Shown piece after piece: positions 34,601-46,828 of a stretch of DNA of 64,000 nucleotides; position 1 is the first letter of the stretch; each line of letters opens with the position of its first letter. The notes below the pieces were generated by a model. That model saw only the letters and a list, made by a program, of their open reading frames with translations. It was not told the origin of the DNA and searched no databases. The stretch is from Neoscytalidium dimidiatum (Eukaryota; Ascomycota; Dothideomycetes; Botryosphaeriales; Botryosphaeriaceae): assembly GCA_037367355.1 (NCBI GenBank), contig JAVSCG010000032.1, forward strand, positions 16,001-80,000. The letters run 5' to 3'. The translations under genes were made by a program, and so were the position numbers.

Positions 34601-36731
34601 AGCGCTACCCTTAGCTAGCTAGACGACGAGGAAAGATTATATTCTATTACGTATTACTCTCGTAAAATATCACCCGCCGAGCTTAATTACGAGATATACG
34701 ATAAAGAACTATTTACGATCGTTATAGCGTTTAAAGAATAGCGACACTATCTTAAGGGGGCTAACTACGAAATTACGATATATTTAGATTATAAGAACCT
34801 AGGATACTTTATAACTACTAAGGTACTAAATAGAAGATAAGTACGATAGGTAGAATAACTAGCTCCCTTCTACTTTAAGATCTACTGGAAGGAAGAAAAG
34901 CGGTAAGGCCGGCGGCGACGGCGTTAATCGACTATATAGAAGGAAAACCGGAACTATTACTAGCGGTACTACGACGAAACGATAATAGTACGTTAGGCTC
35001 TAACCGCCCCTAAATTATCGAGGGATACGACCTACTCTAGAAGGAACGGATACTAGTACCTATTATAAGACTAGAAAACCCTAGTAATAACGACGAGCCT
35101 CTAAGAGGCTTAATATCCGAATAGGAACCTAAGGATAAAGAAGAACTATAGAATAAGGAACCTATACTAATACCTAAAGAAACTACGGAGGAAGTAGTAA
35201 ACGAAGAAGAAGATAATACCGCTACTTAGGAGTAAATTATCTAAGGAAAATATAATAACGATCCGCTATTCTAAGAACTACTTTAACGAATAGGCATTCT
35301 AGAGTATAACGACCCCGACCTAGTTTAAGATTATAGAGGCAATATACTATTCCGCGGAAAAATCTATATACCTATACCTCTACGTAAACGGCTAATAAAA
35401 AAATACTATAAATCCGTAGTCTACGGATATTCGGAAATAATAAGAACCTTAGAACGGCTTATAAGACACTTCTACTTTCCCCGAATAAGGAAAATAGTAG
35501 AGAAAGTCATCTAGGAATATAATAAATACGTAAAGAATAAGGTAGCGCGATACGTACTATACGGATAACTATAGCTTATTATAATACTAACTAAACCCTA
35601 GAAATTAGTTATAATAGACTTTATTACCGATCTACTAGTCTTAGTAGACCCCGTAACTAAAGTATAATATAACGCTATCCTAGTTATTATCGACCGTCTA
35701 ATAAAATAGGCATACTTTATCCCTTATAATAAGAAAATCGGAGCGGAGGGCTACGCCTACTTCTTTCTTAGATATATCTTCGCCTACTACGGGATGCCTA
35801 AAGAACTAATTACGGACCGAGACCTACGATTTAAAGCTAAGTTCTAGTAAACCTTAGTCTATAAGTTAGAAACTAAATATAAGATATTAATAACGGCATA
35901 CCCGTAAACTAATAGATAAACGGAACGAACTAACTAGACGCTAGAATAGTACCTAAGATTCTACCTAAATTATAGGTAAAATAACTAGGTCGAACTCCTA
36001 CTATTAGCCTAATACGCATATAATAGTATATTAATAGAAGCTATATAAACTACGCCCTTCTACGCTAACTACGGATTCGACTCTACCGCCTTCGGAGAAC
36101 TCTAGATCTACGAAGTACTCGCCTAAAAAGCTATACTTAGGGTAGACTAGCTACGCGAACTATACTAGAAACTAGCCTAAGATATTAAATTTACCGTATA
36201 CCGAATAGCTATATACTATAATAGACGGCGCTAGGCGTCGCCGCCCCTAAAGGAGGGGGATAAAGTCTAGCTCCTTAGAAAAAATATCTAAATAATACGA
36301 CTAAACGATAAATTAGACTATAAGAAAATCAGACCCTACTAAATTAAGAAAAAACTTTTACCTATTTTCTTTAAACTTAAATTACCGGAATAAGTAGGAA
36401 TATATCTAGTTTTCTATATCTCGTTACTTAAACCCGCGTATAGTAACGCCGAACCTAACCTAGAACTTAAAATATATCCCGATAACGTAGATAAAGAATA
36501 GAACGTAGAGAAAATCCTAGATAGAGACTAGATCGACGGTTAATTTAAGTACCTTATTAAATAGAAAGGAGTAGATCCCGTCGGGAACCCGTAGAAACCC
36601 TTATAGGAACTAATTTCTTACCTTAACTACGAGGAACTTATCTAGGAATACTACCGACGAAATCCTAACCGCCTAAACCTAGAGTATCCTTCTACGACGT
36701 AAACCTAGTAGGCGGGGTTAAGGCCACCTAA
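31626..36731 (+). pseudogene. Gag-pol relic of the A-v2 element
   Basis: Gag from ATA at 31626 to TAG at 32829-32831, with the slippery AAAAAAC at 32822-32828. Pol in the -1 frame follows: protease (LIDF at the former DS), RT with YLDD at 34133-34144, RNase H (EINYEIYDKEL-like block near 34680-34720), integrase (FITDLLV near 35620; ITDRD near 35810), chromodomain (about 36480-36640) and the end at 36729-36731, with C-terminal residues NLVGGVKAT. The small tail matches that of v1 (NLRGGVKD-). RIP stops throughout. The last 94 bp overlap the antisense ORF. Confidence 0.87.
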
Positions 36732-37423
36732 TAACGATCGAGAGACTCTTTAGATACGCTACTATACTCGAGTACGCGCCTACTATCTAGAGACCCGGTA
36801 GACTAACGCGATAAGCTAGTCTTATTATTCGAACCCGCGAGAATATTCTAAGGCTTCCGCCCCTCTCGAGCCGTAGCCTCCCGCTCTAATCGTTTCTTCT
36901 CTTCTAAGGTAGCTATTTTCTAAGTAAATAAAGAAGTATTCCGACGCTCTATATAGCGTAATAACCGACGTAATTAACGCTCCTTCCGCTAGGCGTCCCG
37001 AAAACGACGAGCGGCCGCTTACGCCTTACGCGCCGCCGTAGCCGTAGCCTCGGTAGCCCGATTAGTAGCCTCCGTAGTAGCGTTAGCCCTAGCCTCTTTA
37101 GTAGCTACCTAACCTTTAGCCGCTTTAAGGCGGCGAAGTAAGTTCTTACGAGCTCTATCTAGACGACGAACTAGAAGACTAGTTAATAACCCGTTAAGAC
37201 GTTATAGAAATAACTTATATTTAGTATCTAGAGGACTCGCTATTACGTCGTAGAAAGTACGACCTACCGAGGCATAATAAGCATACGCCGAATAAAAATT
37301 AGTAAGAATATAACTCGACTCTCTACGCTTTATATAGCGTCTATAGGGAATATTAGTAAGGCGCCCCTAAGATTAAATACGTTAAGCCTAATTACGACGG
37401 TGAAGGGTCCGCGCTAACGATAT
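36638..37423 (-). pseudogene. Antisense ORF of A-v2 (basic, Ala/Arg-rich helix)
   Basis: Opposite-strand ORF between pol and the PPT. From ATA at 37423 (former ATG; then SLARTLHRRN) to TAA at 36638-36640 is 786 nt, 262 codons, with only RIP-type TAA and TAG inside. The middle is rich in Ala, Arg, Lys and Glu, with long helix or coiled-coil character (RARKNLLRRLKAAKG, KIATLEEKKRLEREATAREG). It has no cysteine cluster. The C-terminal ~31 residues (TPPTRFTS then GLGG) match the v1 protein because they overlap the end of pol; everything upstream is unrelated. Function unknown. Confidence 0.7.
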
Positions 37424-37473
37424 CGTACGCGACTAAGGAAATAAAGGAAATAGTAGGAAGACTACCTTATAAA

Positions 37474-37492
37474 AGCTTTCGGGCCGAAAGCT
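37474..37492 (+). other. PPT-proximal hairpin of A-v2
   Basis: Perfect inverted repeat AGCTTTCGG, G loop, CCGAAAGCT, ending 17 nt before the 3' LTR. Equivalent hairpins with different stem bases are at 60029-60045 (A-v1) and 46847-46863 (B). Confidence 0.7.
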
Positions 37493-37496
37493 ATCT

Positions 37497-37509
37497 AGGA
37501 GGGGGATAG
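37497..37509 (+). other. Polypurine tract of A-v2
   Basis: AGGAGGGGGATAG directly before the 3' LTR; primer site for plus-strand DNA synthesis. Confidence 0.85.
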
Positions 37510-37886
37510 TATTACGGCGTAGTAAGAAGGGAAGGAGAGAAAGCGCTAAGCGGGAGGAAATCGGACCTACTAATATAATATAGCTAAGATATAAGACGCC
37601 CGTAGCTACCTTAATAACTTAGTAATAATACCGGATTATAGGCAAAAGAAACCTGTTAACTCTCTTAAAATTACCGCGGTTATAGCTAGCGGTTATACCT
37701 ACTATCTTCTATAGTATATAGAATATACTCGTTTATAGTAGATAGGACCTCCGTAGTTAACTTATTAATTAATTCCTACTCTACTATCGTACGTACCTCC
37801 CCTACCTACTACTATATCGGCCTCTAGAAAGCCTAAGCTGCCTAACGACGCGCCTCGACTCCCCTAGAAAGAGTTCCGGCGTAATA
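37510..37886 (+). repeat. 3' LTR of the A-v2 element
   Basis: 377 bp, TATTACGGCGTAG to CGGCGTAATA, v2 U3. It holds a short private stretch near 37630-37670 that keeps CA and TG and differs from the left-edge v2 LTR. Followed by target duplication GGCCC. Confidence 0.88.
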
Positions 37887-37901
37887 GGCCCCGTCGTTAT
37901 A
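37887..37901 (+). repeat. Last 15 bp of the solo B LTR
   Basis: GGCCCCGTCGTTATA. It completes the LTR begun at 30246. The next five bases, GAGGT, are the reverse complement of ACCTC at 39311-39315. Confidence 0.8.
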
Positions 37902-38202
37902 GAGGTTTAGATTAGCTCTAATCTATATAGATTTTATAGGTTTTACGTAACTTAGGCGCTAAAGCCTACTTTTTAGATTCTAACTTCTACTAGTATTAGC
38001 GGACGATACTACCGCTATACTCTTATCTTATAGTATTTATTCTTATCGACTTTCTACTTTCTACTCGTATAATCTCTTATCTCTTACGGACTTTCCGTTA
38101 GACCGTACCTTCTTCCTAATTATTACGCCTAGGGGCGTCTCTTCTATATAGGCTCGCGTTCCTCGCGGCTATAAAGCCTATATATTTCTAGGGTTTATAA
38201 TA
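37902..38202 (-). repeat. U3 half of a B LTR, in the inverted segment
   Basis: 301 bp ending GGGTTTATAATA. Turned round and joined at ACCTC, it continues into 39311-39598 and restores a 589-bp plus-strand 5' LTR for the B element at 39599. Confidence 0.8.
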
Positions 38203-38594
38203 GATTATCTATTAAAAGAAATTAGAGAATACTCGCGTAGATATACTAAATAGAAAAGCTAACTATATAGAAGAAAAGCGAGAACTATAGCTAATAATAC
38301 TAGCGAAATAGAAAGACGGGATCTTTTATACTTAATAGGCGCTAGATCTCTACTATATATAGTAGAAAAAAGAAGTCTAAAAAGTCGCTTATCTTAGTTA
38401 GACTACTAGTCTTAGCGATACGCCTAGAAAGTAACGAATAGAAATATAGAATTTAAGAAGCCTATATAAAAGATACTACGATATAAAAAATTAGAAATCT
38501 AGAAAACGATCTCTAAGTAACTAGAGATATAGAAGAAATAATTCTATTTTTAAAATTAATCTATATTCTAGTAAAACTATAAGAGAAACTTATA
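38203..38594 (+). pseudogene. B RNase H-integrase fragment, in the inverted segment
   Basis: Aligns with 43770-44145 of the plus-strand B element. Its right end TTATA (38590-38594) is the reverse complement of TATAA at 30241-30245. Turned round, it continues the minus-strand integrase fragment 29710-30245 without loss. Confidence 0.8.
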
Positions 38595-39310
38595 TATAAC
38601 GACGGGGCCTCTACTACTAGGCTTCGGAGTCGCCTAGTAGGTTCGGATTTATCGAAGGGTTTACCTTAAAGACGAGGAAAGAAGAGTAACGATAGAATAA
38701 GAAGTTACGTAATATAGGAGTTTAGTAGGCCTAGTTACCTCTAAGTTAATATAGTATTAAATTAGAACTTTAAGTTAACTACGAGGGTTAAAATACTATC
38801 TAGCGAGCGTGTCTATATACTATAGGAGAGCTATAATAATCTAGATCGATACTACTAGATTAATAGTATTAAATTAAGGGACTTAGATTAGATTAATCTA
38901 AGTAGGTCGTATAGCTACTACGTAATGCGGGCGCCCTAGCCTATTTCCTAGTTTCCGACTTCTAATAGTACTAGCGAACGATACTATCGCTATACTCTCG
39001 TTCTATAGTACTTACTCTTATCGTCTTCCTACTTCCTACCTATACGGTTCTTTATTTCCTACGGGCTCTCTATTAGACCGTGCCTTCTTCCTAGATATAG
39101 CGTCCGTAAGCGTTCTTCCCGTACGGGCGGTAATTATTGCCTACTAGTATTTCCGTACGCGCCGCTATCCCGTACCTCTAGTCTTTCCGCGCGGAACTAA
39201 GGAGCGCGACTCTACTAGGCGTAGGGTCTTTAAGGCCCTATAGCTTATTTTCCCGTACGGGCTCGCGGCCCTTATAGCTATAAAGCCCGTATACTCTAGG
39301 GTTCGTAATA
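38595..39310 (-). repeat. Solo family B LTR (long, minus)
   Basis: 716 bp, TATAACGACGGGG to GGGTTCGTAATA. It is the same long type as the LTR at 30246 but in the opposite orientation. The right flank is ACCTC (39311-39315); the left flank TTATA belongs to the other solo LTR's target duplication. Confidence 0.88.
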
Positions 39311-39598
39311 ACCTCTAATCTAGGGCTTTAATCTAATACTATAATTCTTAGATTACTATAAGCTCTCTTTTAGTATATAGATACGCTCGTTAGATAGTAC
39401 TTAGACCTCGTAGTTAAACTTAAAGTTCTAATTTAATACTATATTAACTTAGAGATAATAAGGCCTACTAAACTTTTATATTACGTAACTTCTTATTCTA
39501 TTATTACTCTTCTTTTCTTATCTTTAAGGTAAACTCTTTAATAAATCTAAACCTACTAGATAACTTCGAAGCCTAGTAGTAGAGGCCCCGTCGTTATA
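39311..39598 (+). repeat. U5 half of the B element's 5' LTR
   Basis: Ends CGTCGTTATA, followed by the leader CTTTAACTAC and gag. Its U3 half is at 37902-38202, inverted. Confidence 0.82.
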
Positions 39599-39639
39599 CT
39601 TTAACTACTATTCTTATAGAAAAGAAAGCGATTTAATTA

Positions 39640-42600
39640 GAAAATAAAAAGTATTTTCTTACCCTAAGAAGTACTAATAGTATTAGCTATTATAGCGGAC
39701 GTATCTAGTAGTAAGTACGTATAAGAGGCGTAGAATATTCTAGGCTCGTAGTAACCGCCGTAATATAGTACGGTAGTAGAAAACTAATACCCTAATATAC
39801 CGACTAATAAAGAGCTACTTAATATAATTTTAGAACTATAAAATAAAAATATAATTTTATATACTTAGCTTATCTAGATACTAGCTCTACTATCGGCTAC
39901 TAAGGTTAAGGTTCTAAAGCTAGACCTATACTATAGAGACTAAAAAAAGATCTAAGTCTTTATTACGTAGCTAAATAACTATATATACTTTATATATAAT
40001 AACTTCGCTAGCCTTATTAAATAAGTTCTATACGCTAATATCTATCTTAGAGAATTAGTAGAATAATAGTTCTAATCTTTTAAGCATAAATACTAGAAGA
40101 AATCTATATATCTATAGTTTAAAGTAACCTTAATAATCTTTAGCGACTACTAAAACTTTATAAAGTAGCTTAAGATAGCCTTTAGTAGCGTTAATAAGAA
40201 TCGTTTAGCTATTAGAATCCTTATAAGCCTAAAATAGAAAGAAATAGTATAGAACTATATAGCTAAATTCTAAGACGTAGTATATCTTATAGACGGGCAC
40301 TCTAACTTTACGCTACGTATCTTCTACTATTAAGAATTAAGAGATAAAATTAAAGAGGCTATAACGTACTATAAGAAACTAGAAACCCTTAATAATATAA
40401 TTAAGCTAGCCTTATTTATAAATAAGCGTCGTATAGAGAGGTAGTTTAATAAAAAGAAGTATAGTACTAATATCTTAAGATAAGCTAGGCCTCGCTACGC
40501 CTAAGAAGAAGGCGACGCTATAGAAATAGATAATATAGTCTAGCGAGATAAAAGTAAGAATAAGAAGAACGGTAATAATAAGGATAAAAAAAGAAAATAG
40601 AGTAAGAAAGAAAAAGAGCTCTATAAGAAAGAACTATATATCTAATATAGAGATAAATAGAGCGTAGAATATAAATACTCGAAGAGAGAGTTATAGAAAG
40701 TAGCGGTAGCTATTTAAGAATAGAAGACGCTATAAGAAGTTACTACTATAAAGATAGTAGACTATATAGTTCTAAGCTAGATAGCGTACTACGACGACGA
40801 TTATATTATCTATTAAAGCGATAAGAACGCTATAGAATAGTATTCTAGTAAGCTATAACGACTTAATATAATACTTCGAAAATTAGAAGAGACTATAGAG
40901 AAAGATATTAAAAGATACTTTCTAGCTAATAAAGACCTTATAAATAGCGAAATCGAAGAACTATACGATAGTATACTAGAGTCTAGTAAGATAGAAACTA
41001 TCGAGTAATAATAAGACTAAGCTATACTTAACTAGATTATAGAATATCTAAACCGATATAGAGATATAAAGAATATTAAATCTAGTTATACCTCTATAAT
41101 CTACTAGATCTCTAGATTAAGAATAGATCTACTACCGTAATAGTACTAGATAAAGAACGGAAAACTTAGCTTATAATTTTTTAAGAACGACGTATAGTAC
41201 TTCTAAAAGAAATTACTATTAAAAATAGTCGATAAGGTAGTATTCTAGCTCGAAGAAGAAGCCTAGAAAATATAGTAGTAACGAAACCTTACGTATCTAC
41301 GCGATATAGTCTATATCCTCTATCGTTACGATATAGCTACGTAAAGCTACGGTATTCTATAATAGATACCTAATAAAAAATACGGTAAACCGATCTTCTA
41401 GTACTAGATACGTAATAGATAGATCTACTAGAGGCGTAAAATTAAGTAAAGGCGATAGATTTAGTAGAAGAATACTCTAATTCTAGTCGAAGAATAGAAT
41501 AAGTATATCCGCTATAAGATATTAAAAAACTAAACGGCTCTTTTAGCTAGAAACTCTAGAAGGGGCTAATACGAAGGTCCCTTAACTAGGTTATATACTT
41601 AATATCGAACGGAATATCTTATAAATAGAAAGAACTTAAAACGCTACTAGAAGTACTAGTTATAATTAAAGAAACTACTACGTTAGTAATAATCGATAGT
41701 AAAGCGTAAGGAAATTTCGTAGATCCTAAATTTCTTAGAAAGAACGACTTACTATTCTAATCTAAGAAACGTCTCTACGAACTAGATACGTTTAATAGGT
41801 CGTTAATAGAATACGATAAGGACTAGATAAAAATCGAGACCGATTAAATACGAATAACCCTTAGAGATTATAAAGAATAAATTAACCTAGATATAATAAT
41901 AAGCCTAAACTATAATATCGTCTTTAAGATATCTTAGTTAAAAACCTATAACCTATATATTAGCTAGAGTACGAAAACTATAACGTTTCTAGGAGATAAC
42001 TATAAGCGATACCTCGCGAATCTTAAGATAAAAGAGCTAGAGCTAGAGAGCTAGAGCTAGAAGCTAGAGCTAGAGAGCTAAAGCTAGAAGCTAGAGCTAA
42101 AGAGCTAGAATTAAGAGCTAGAGCTAAAGAGCTAAAGCTAAAAGAGCTATAAGCTAGAGCTATCTAAAGAATACTTAATAGAGGCTAAGAGAATATTCTT
42201 TAATATCCTATTACGTATAAAAAAACGAGAAGAATAAGCTTATACCGTCTATATTAAGCCTAGCTTAAAATAAGAACGCCGAATTATAGTATAGATTAGA
42301 AAGCGGATCTTAAAAGTCGAGAATTCCCGGCTACTTAAAGGAGACTATTTGAAGAGAATCTATAGAAGATATAGCTCGCTAGATAGAACCCTTAACTAGA
42401 TACGCGTAATAAAAAATACTACGAGACTAGAAAAAGTACCCCTAAAATTCTAGAAATACGCTAAACTATTTTAAGAAAGAAATAAAGAATTTTTATCTAA
42501 GTATAAGCTATAAGACTATAAGATACTTCTATTACTAGAAACGTAGTCTACGTTTAAGCCTATTTATTTCCTCTCGGAAAACGAGGCCGAAGTACTAAAA

Positions 42601-45440
42601 GAGTACCTCGAAATAAACCTAGAAAGAGGATATATTTAATCCTCTATATCGCCGGCTAGATACTCTATCTTATTCGTATCTAAGAAAAATAGTAAGCTCT
42701 ACCTCTATATTAACTATAGGTAACTAAACGATATTATAGTAAAAAACTAGTATTCGTTACTACGTATCGATAAATTATAGAATAGATTAAGAAAAGCTAA
42801 CTACTTTACTAAGCTAAACCTTAGAGAAGATTACTATCTCGTCTAAATAAAAGAAGGCGAAGAATAAAAAATAGCTTTCTAAATAAGATTCGAATACTAT
42901 AAGTATACGGTAATACTATTTAAGCTTACTAATATACTAGCTACGTTCTAAAGTCTAGTTAATAATATACTATAATTATACTTAGACGTATTCGTACTAG
43001 CCTATCTAGACGATATTCTAATATACTTAGAAACGCTTAAGAAATATACTAAGTACGTATATAAAGTCCTATAGACGCTAGAAAAACGTAACCTCTAGAT
43101 AGTCTCTAATAGAAGCGAATAGTATACGTAGAAAACTAAATATCTAGAGTTTATTATTACTCTAGAATATATTAGTATAGATAAAAAGAAACTAGATACG
43201 ATAAGAAACTAGCCTATACTAAAAACTATTAAAGAAGTATAATTCTTTCTTAGCTTTACTAACTTTTACCGAAAGTTTATCTTAAACTATACGAAGGTAT
43301 TAGCTTCGCTTATAGATCTAACTAAAAAGGAATATAGATTTATATAGAAAGAAAGATAATAGAATACTTTTAACTTACTAAAACGAATATTTATAGAAGT
43401 ATTAGTTTTAGAATTATTCTATTCTAATCTACCTATAACGATAGAAACCAACGTATTAAACTATATAATTAAAGTAGTCTTAAGCTAGCTAGATAAGTAA
43501 GATAGACTATATTCTATTACGTATTATTCCTAAAAGATAATAGGACTAGAAAAGAACTATAACGTCTATAATAAAGAACTTCTAGCTATTATTATAGTCT
43601 TTAAAGAGTAGAAATATTACTTTAAAGAAGCTAAATACTAGATTATAGTCTACTATAACTATAAGAATCTTTTATACTTTACTACTACGAAAGAATTAAA
43701 CCGAAGATAGATTAGATAGGCTAAAGAGCTAGCGTTCTACGATATAAAAATTATCTACTAGAAGGAATTAGAGAACGCTCGCGTAGATATATTAAGTAGA
43801 AGAGCCGACTATATAGAAGAGAAGTAAGAACTATAGCCGGTAATACTAGCGGAATAGAAAGACGGGTCTTTTATATCTAATAAACGCTAGATCTCCGCTA
43901 TATATAGTAGAAAGAAAAAGCCTAAAAAGTCGCTTACTTTAAGAAGACTACTAGCCTCGGCGATATGCCTAGAAAATAGCGAATAGAAATATAGAATTTA
44001 AAAAGCCTACACGGAAGACGTTATAGTATAAGAAATCGAAAATCTAGAAAATAACCCCCGAGTAGCTAGAGACGTAGAAGGAATAATCTTATTTTTAGGA
44101 TTAATCTACGTCCTAGTAAAACTACGAAAGAAACTCGTAAAAGATATATACGAGGCTCTAGTATATAGTTACTAAGAAATCAATAAAACGATCGAGAGAA
44201 TTACGAGAAATTACTACTTTCTAGAGCTTAGAAAGATAGTCTAGCGGATAGTTATATAATATAATCTTTATATTTAAAGTAAAATAGCGAGATATATACT
44301 CTATAAACTACTTTAGCTACTACTAGTATCTAAACGCCTTTAGTAATCTATCTCGCTAGATTTTATTACGGATCTACCTAAGTTAGAAGAACTATTTACT
44401 AGAGTTAAATATAATTTAGTACTAGTTATTATAGATAGAATAATAAAATACGCGTATTATCTATCCTATCTAAAAAAGATAAATATAGAAGATCTCGTAT
44501 ATACGTTCCTAAGAACTATTCTTAGTAACTATAAACTATTTAAAGAGCTCGTATTAGATAGAGATAGACTATTTATATTATAATTTTAGTAGACGCTTAC
44601 TAAATAACTCGAAGTAAAATATAAGCTCTTAACTACGATATACTCGTAGATAGACGAATAAATAGAACGGACTAACTAGACGCTAGAATAATATCTACGC
44701 TATTATCTTAACTATATATAGAATAACTAGATAGAATTACTACTACTAGCTTAGTTTGCGTATAATAGCTCTAAAGTATCGGCGATATAAGAATTACTAT
44801 TCTACGCTAATTACGGTTACGAGCTATCGGCCTATAAAGAACTAATACTAAGTAAATTATTAGCCTAAAAGAAAATCTTTAAAGCCGACTAGCTAAAGAT
44901 ACTCTATAAATAACTATATCTAGACTTAGAATTCGTAGCCCTATAAATAGATAAATACTATAATAAGCGGTACTAAGAGGTATTATAGCTAAAAAAAAGA
45001 GATAAAGTCTACCTTCTTAGAAAAAATATTAGAATAAGGCGACTAAATAATAAACTAGATTTTAAGAAAATAAGACTATTTAAAATTAAAGAAAAAATTA
45101 GGAAAGTTAATTTCTATCTTAAATTACCGGAGACGATACGAATATATTCTATTTTCTATATATTTCTTCTAGAACTAGTACTAAAGAACGCTAAAACCGT
45201 AATCTATATAAAAGAAATACTTCTAGAAAATCTAGACGCTAATAAAAACTAAGACTAGAAAGTAAAAAAGATCTTTAATAGCGGCTATATCGATAATTAA
45301 TTTTAATATCTTCTTAAATAGAAAGGAGAATAGAACGATATCTAGAAACTACTAGAAAACTATAATAGATATAAATAACTTATTAATAAGTTCTATTACC
45401 GAAATCTAGATCGACTAATATTACCGACTTATTAAAAATA
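39640..45440 (+). pseudogene. Gag-pol relic of plus-strand B
   Basis: Gag at about 39640-41150, with a Lys-rich tract at 40540-40630. Protease core V-I-I-D-S, with GAT AGT at 41695-41700. RT at about 42560-43200, including RYSILFVSKK and [14 protein letters not shown], with YLDD at 43003-43014. RNase H at about 43400-43700. Integrase at about 44000-44900, with ITDLP near 44370. Chromodomain at about 45240-45410 (residues VKKIFNSGYIDN and LLENYNRYK). Pol ends near 45436. An imperfect AGCTAG repeat lies between protease and RT. RIP stops throughout. Confidence 0.85.
42032..42162 (+). repeat. Imperfect AGCTAG tandem repeat in B pol
   Basis: About 130 bp of GAGCTA/GAGCTAGA units coding a Glu-Leu-rich spacer between protease and RT. 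The minus-strand B element has its own version at 58672-58796 with a different unit arrangement. Confidence 0.8.
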
Positions 45441-45484
45441 AAGGACCTAAAATTAAAATTAAGAAATAGAGACTATCGTACTTA

Positions 45485-45912
45485 ATCGACTAGCTTAGAA
45501 CTCTTAGGCGGCGTAGTAGCGAAATTAACGCTAGGTAATCTAATAGAATAGAACGGACTCGTAATAGTATTAGCTAAGACGTTATTACGTATATACTTTA
45601 TTAATCGCTTCTTCTTAATATTTTTAGAGTTAATAGAATCTCTAGTCTCGCGAGCCGCCTCTAAACGATCTAGCTCCTTAAGATTCTTAACGGTCTATAC
45701 CTTCTTAGAAATTATTAGGCTTCTACGGCGGCGTAATAGGTCTCGCTACTTACGAATATACTATAGCTAGGCTATATTTTTCTAAAAAAGATCTAGTACT
45801 ACTTACTTCTCTAACTCGGCCTTATTAATAGCACGCTTTAATTAAAAAACTACGATAGTTAATATAAAGCTTTAGAAAATAAGAAAGAGACGAATAATTA
45901 GAATTCTCTAAG
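45485..45912 (-). pseudogene. B antisense ORF, 3' part
   Basis: Homologous to exon 2 of the ORF at 54664-55342; for example minus-strand codons for Leu-Lys-Glu-Leu-Asp and then Glu-Ala-Ala-Arg align. The stop TAA is near 45485-45489. The 5' half is missing where the element is cut by the LTR at 45913. Confidence 0.65.
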
Positions 45913-46192
45913 TATAATAATAGGGCCTCTACTACTAGGCTTCGGAGTTACCTAGTAGATTTAGATTTATCGAAGGGTTTACCTTAAAGACGAGGAAAGA
46001 AGAGTAATAATAGAATAAGAAGTTACGTAATATAAGAGTTTAGTAGGCCTTATTACCTCTAAGTTAATATAATATTAAATTAGAACTTTAAATTTAACTA
46101 TAAGGGTCTAAATACTATTTAATAAGTATATCTATATACTAGAGGAGAGCTTATAGTAATCTAAGAATTATAGTATTAGATTAGAGTCCTAG
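45913..46192 (-). repeat. B LTR, U5 part only
   Basis: 280 bp beginning TATAATAATAGGGCC. It is opposite in orientation to the B element on its left and cut at 46192 by the next LTR. It matches the variant at 39311-39598. Confidence 0.78.
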
Positions 46193-46828
46193 TATAACGA
46201 CGGAGCCTCTACTACTAGGCTTCGAAGTTACCTAGTAGGTTTAGGTTTATCGAAGGGTTTACCTTAAAGACGAGGAAAGGGGAGTAATAATAAAATAAGA
46301 AGTTACGTAATATAGGAGTTTAATAGGCCTTATTACCTTTAAGTTAATATAGTATTAAATTAGAACTTTAAGTTAACTACGAGGGTCTAAAGTACTATCT
46401 AACGAGCGCGTCTATATACTCTAGTAAAGCTATAATAATTTAGGGATTAGAACGACTATTAGATTAATTATAGTATTAGATTAATCTAAGAGCTAGATTA
46501 GTACTAAGGCTTCTAATTCTAAGTAGGCCTAGTAGATTCTACGTAATCTAGGCGCTAAAGCCTCTTTTCTAGAATCCGACTTCTACTAGTACTAGCGGAC
46601 GATATTACCGCTATACTCTTATTCCGTAGTACTTACCTTTATCGGTTTTCTACTTCCTACTCGTACGGTTCTTTATTCCCTACGGGCTTTTCTATTAGAC
46701 CGTGCCTTCTTTCTAGTCGTTACGTCCGTAGGCATTCTTTTCGTACGGGCGGCCGTTACTACCTACTTTCTTATATAGGCTTACGTCCCTCGTAGCTATA
46801 AAGCCCGTATATTCTAGAGTTCGTAATA
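46193..46828 (-). repeat. 3' LTR of minus-strand B element
   Basis: 636 bp, TATAACGACGGAG to GAGTTCGTAATA. The PPT follows at once (46829-46842, CTACCCCCCCTTTT on the plus strand). Left flank CCTAG. Confidence 0.88.

Larger units (their letters stand above)
30952..37886 (+). mobile_element. RIPed A-v2 element with hybrid 5' LTR
   Basis: A-family element of 6935 bp in the plus strand, inserted in a B LTR with target duplication GGCCC (30947-30951 and 37887-37891). The 3' LTR (37510-37886) and the first 218 bp (30952-31169) have v2 U3. However, a 15-bp piece of B sequence and a complete v1 LTR (31185-31569) follow before gag. So the outer frame is v2 and the inner 5' LTR is v1. Gag-pol is complete but RIPed. 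Confidence 0.88.
39599..45912 (+). mobile_element. RIPed chromovirus B, plus strand, 3' truncated
   Basis: Internal region of family B: gag, protease, RT, RNase H, integrase, chromodomain, then part of the antisense ORF. It stops at 45912 without PPT, hairpin or a correctly oriented 3' LTR; an LTR in opposite orientation follows. Confidence 0.87.
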
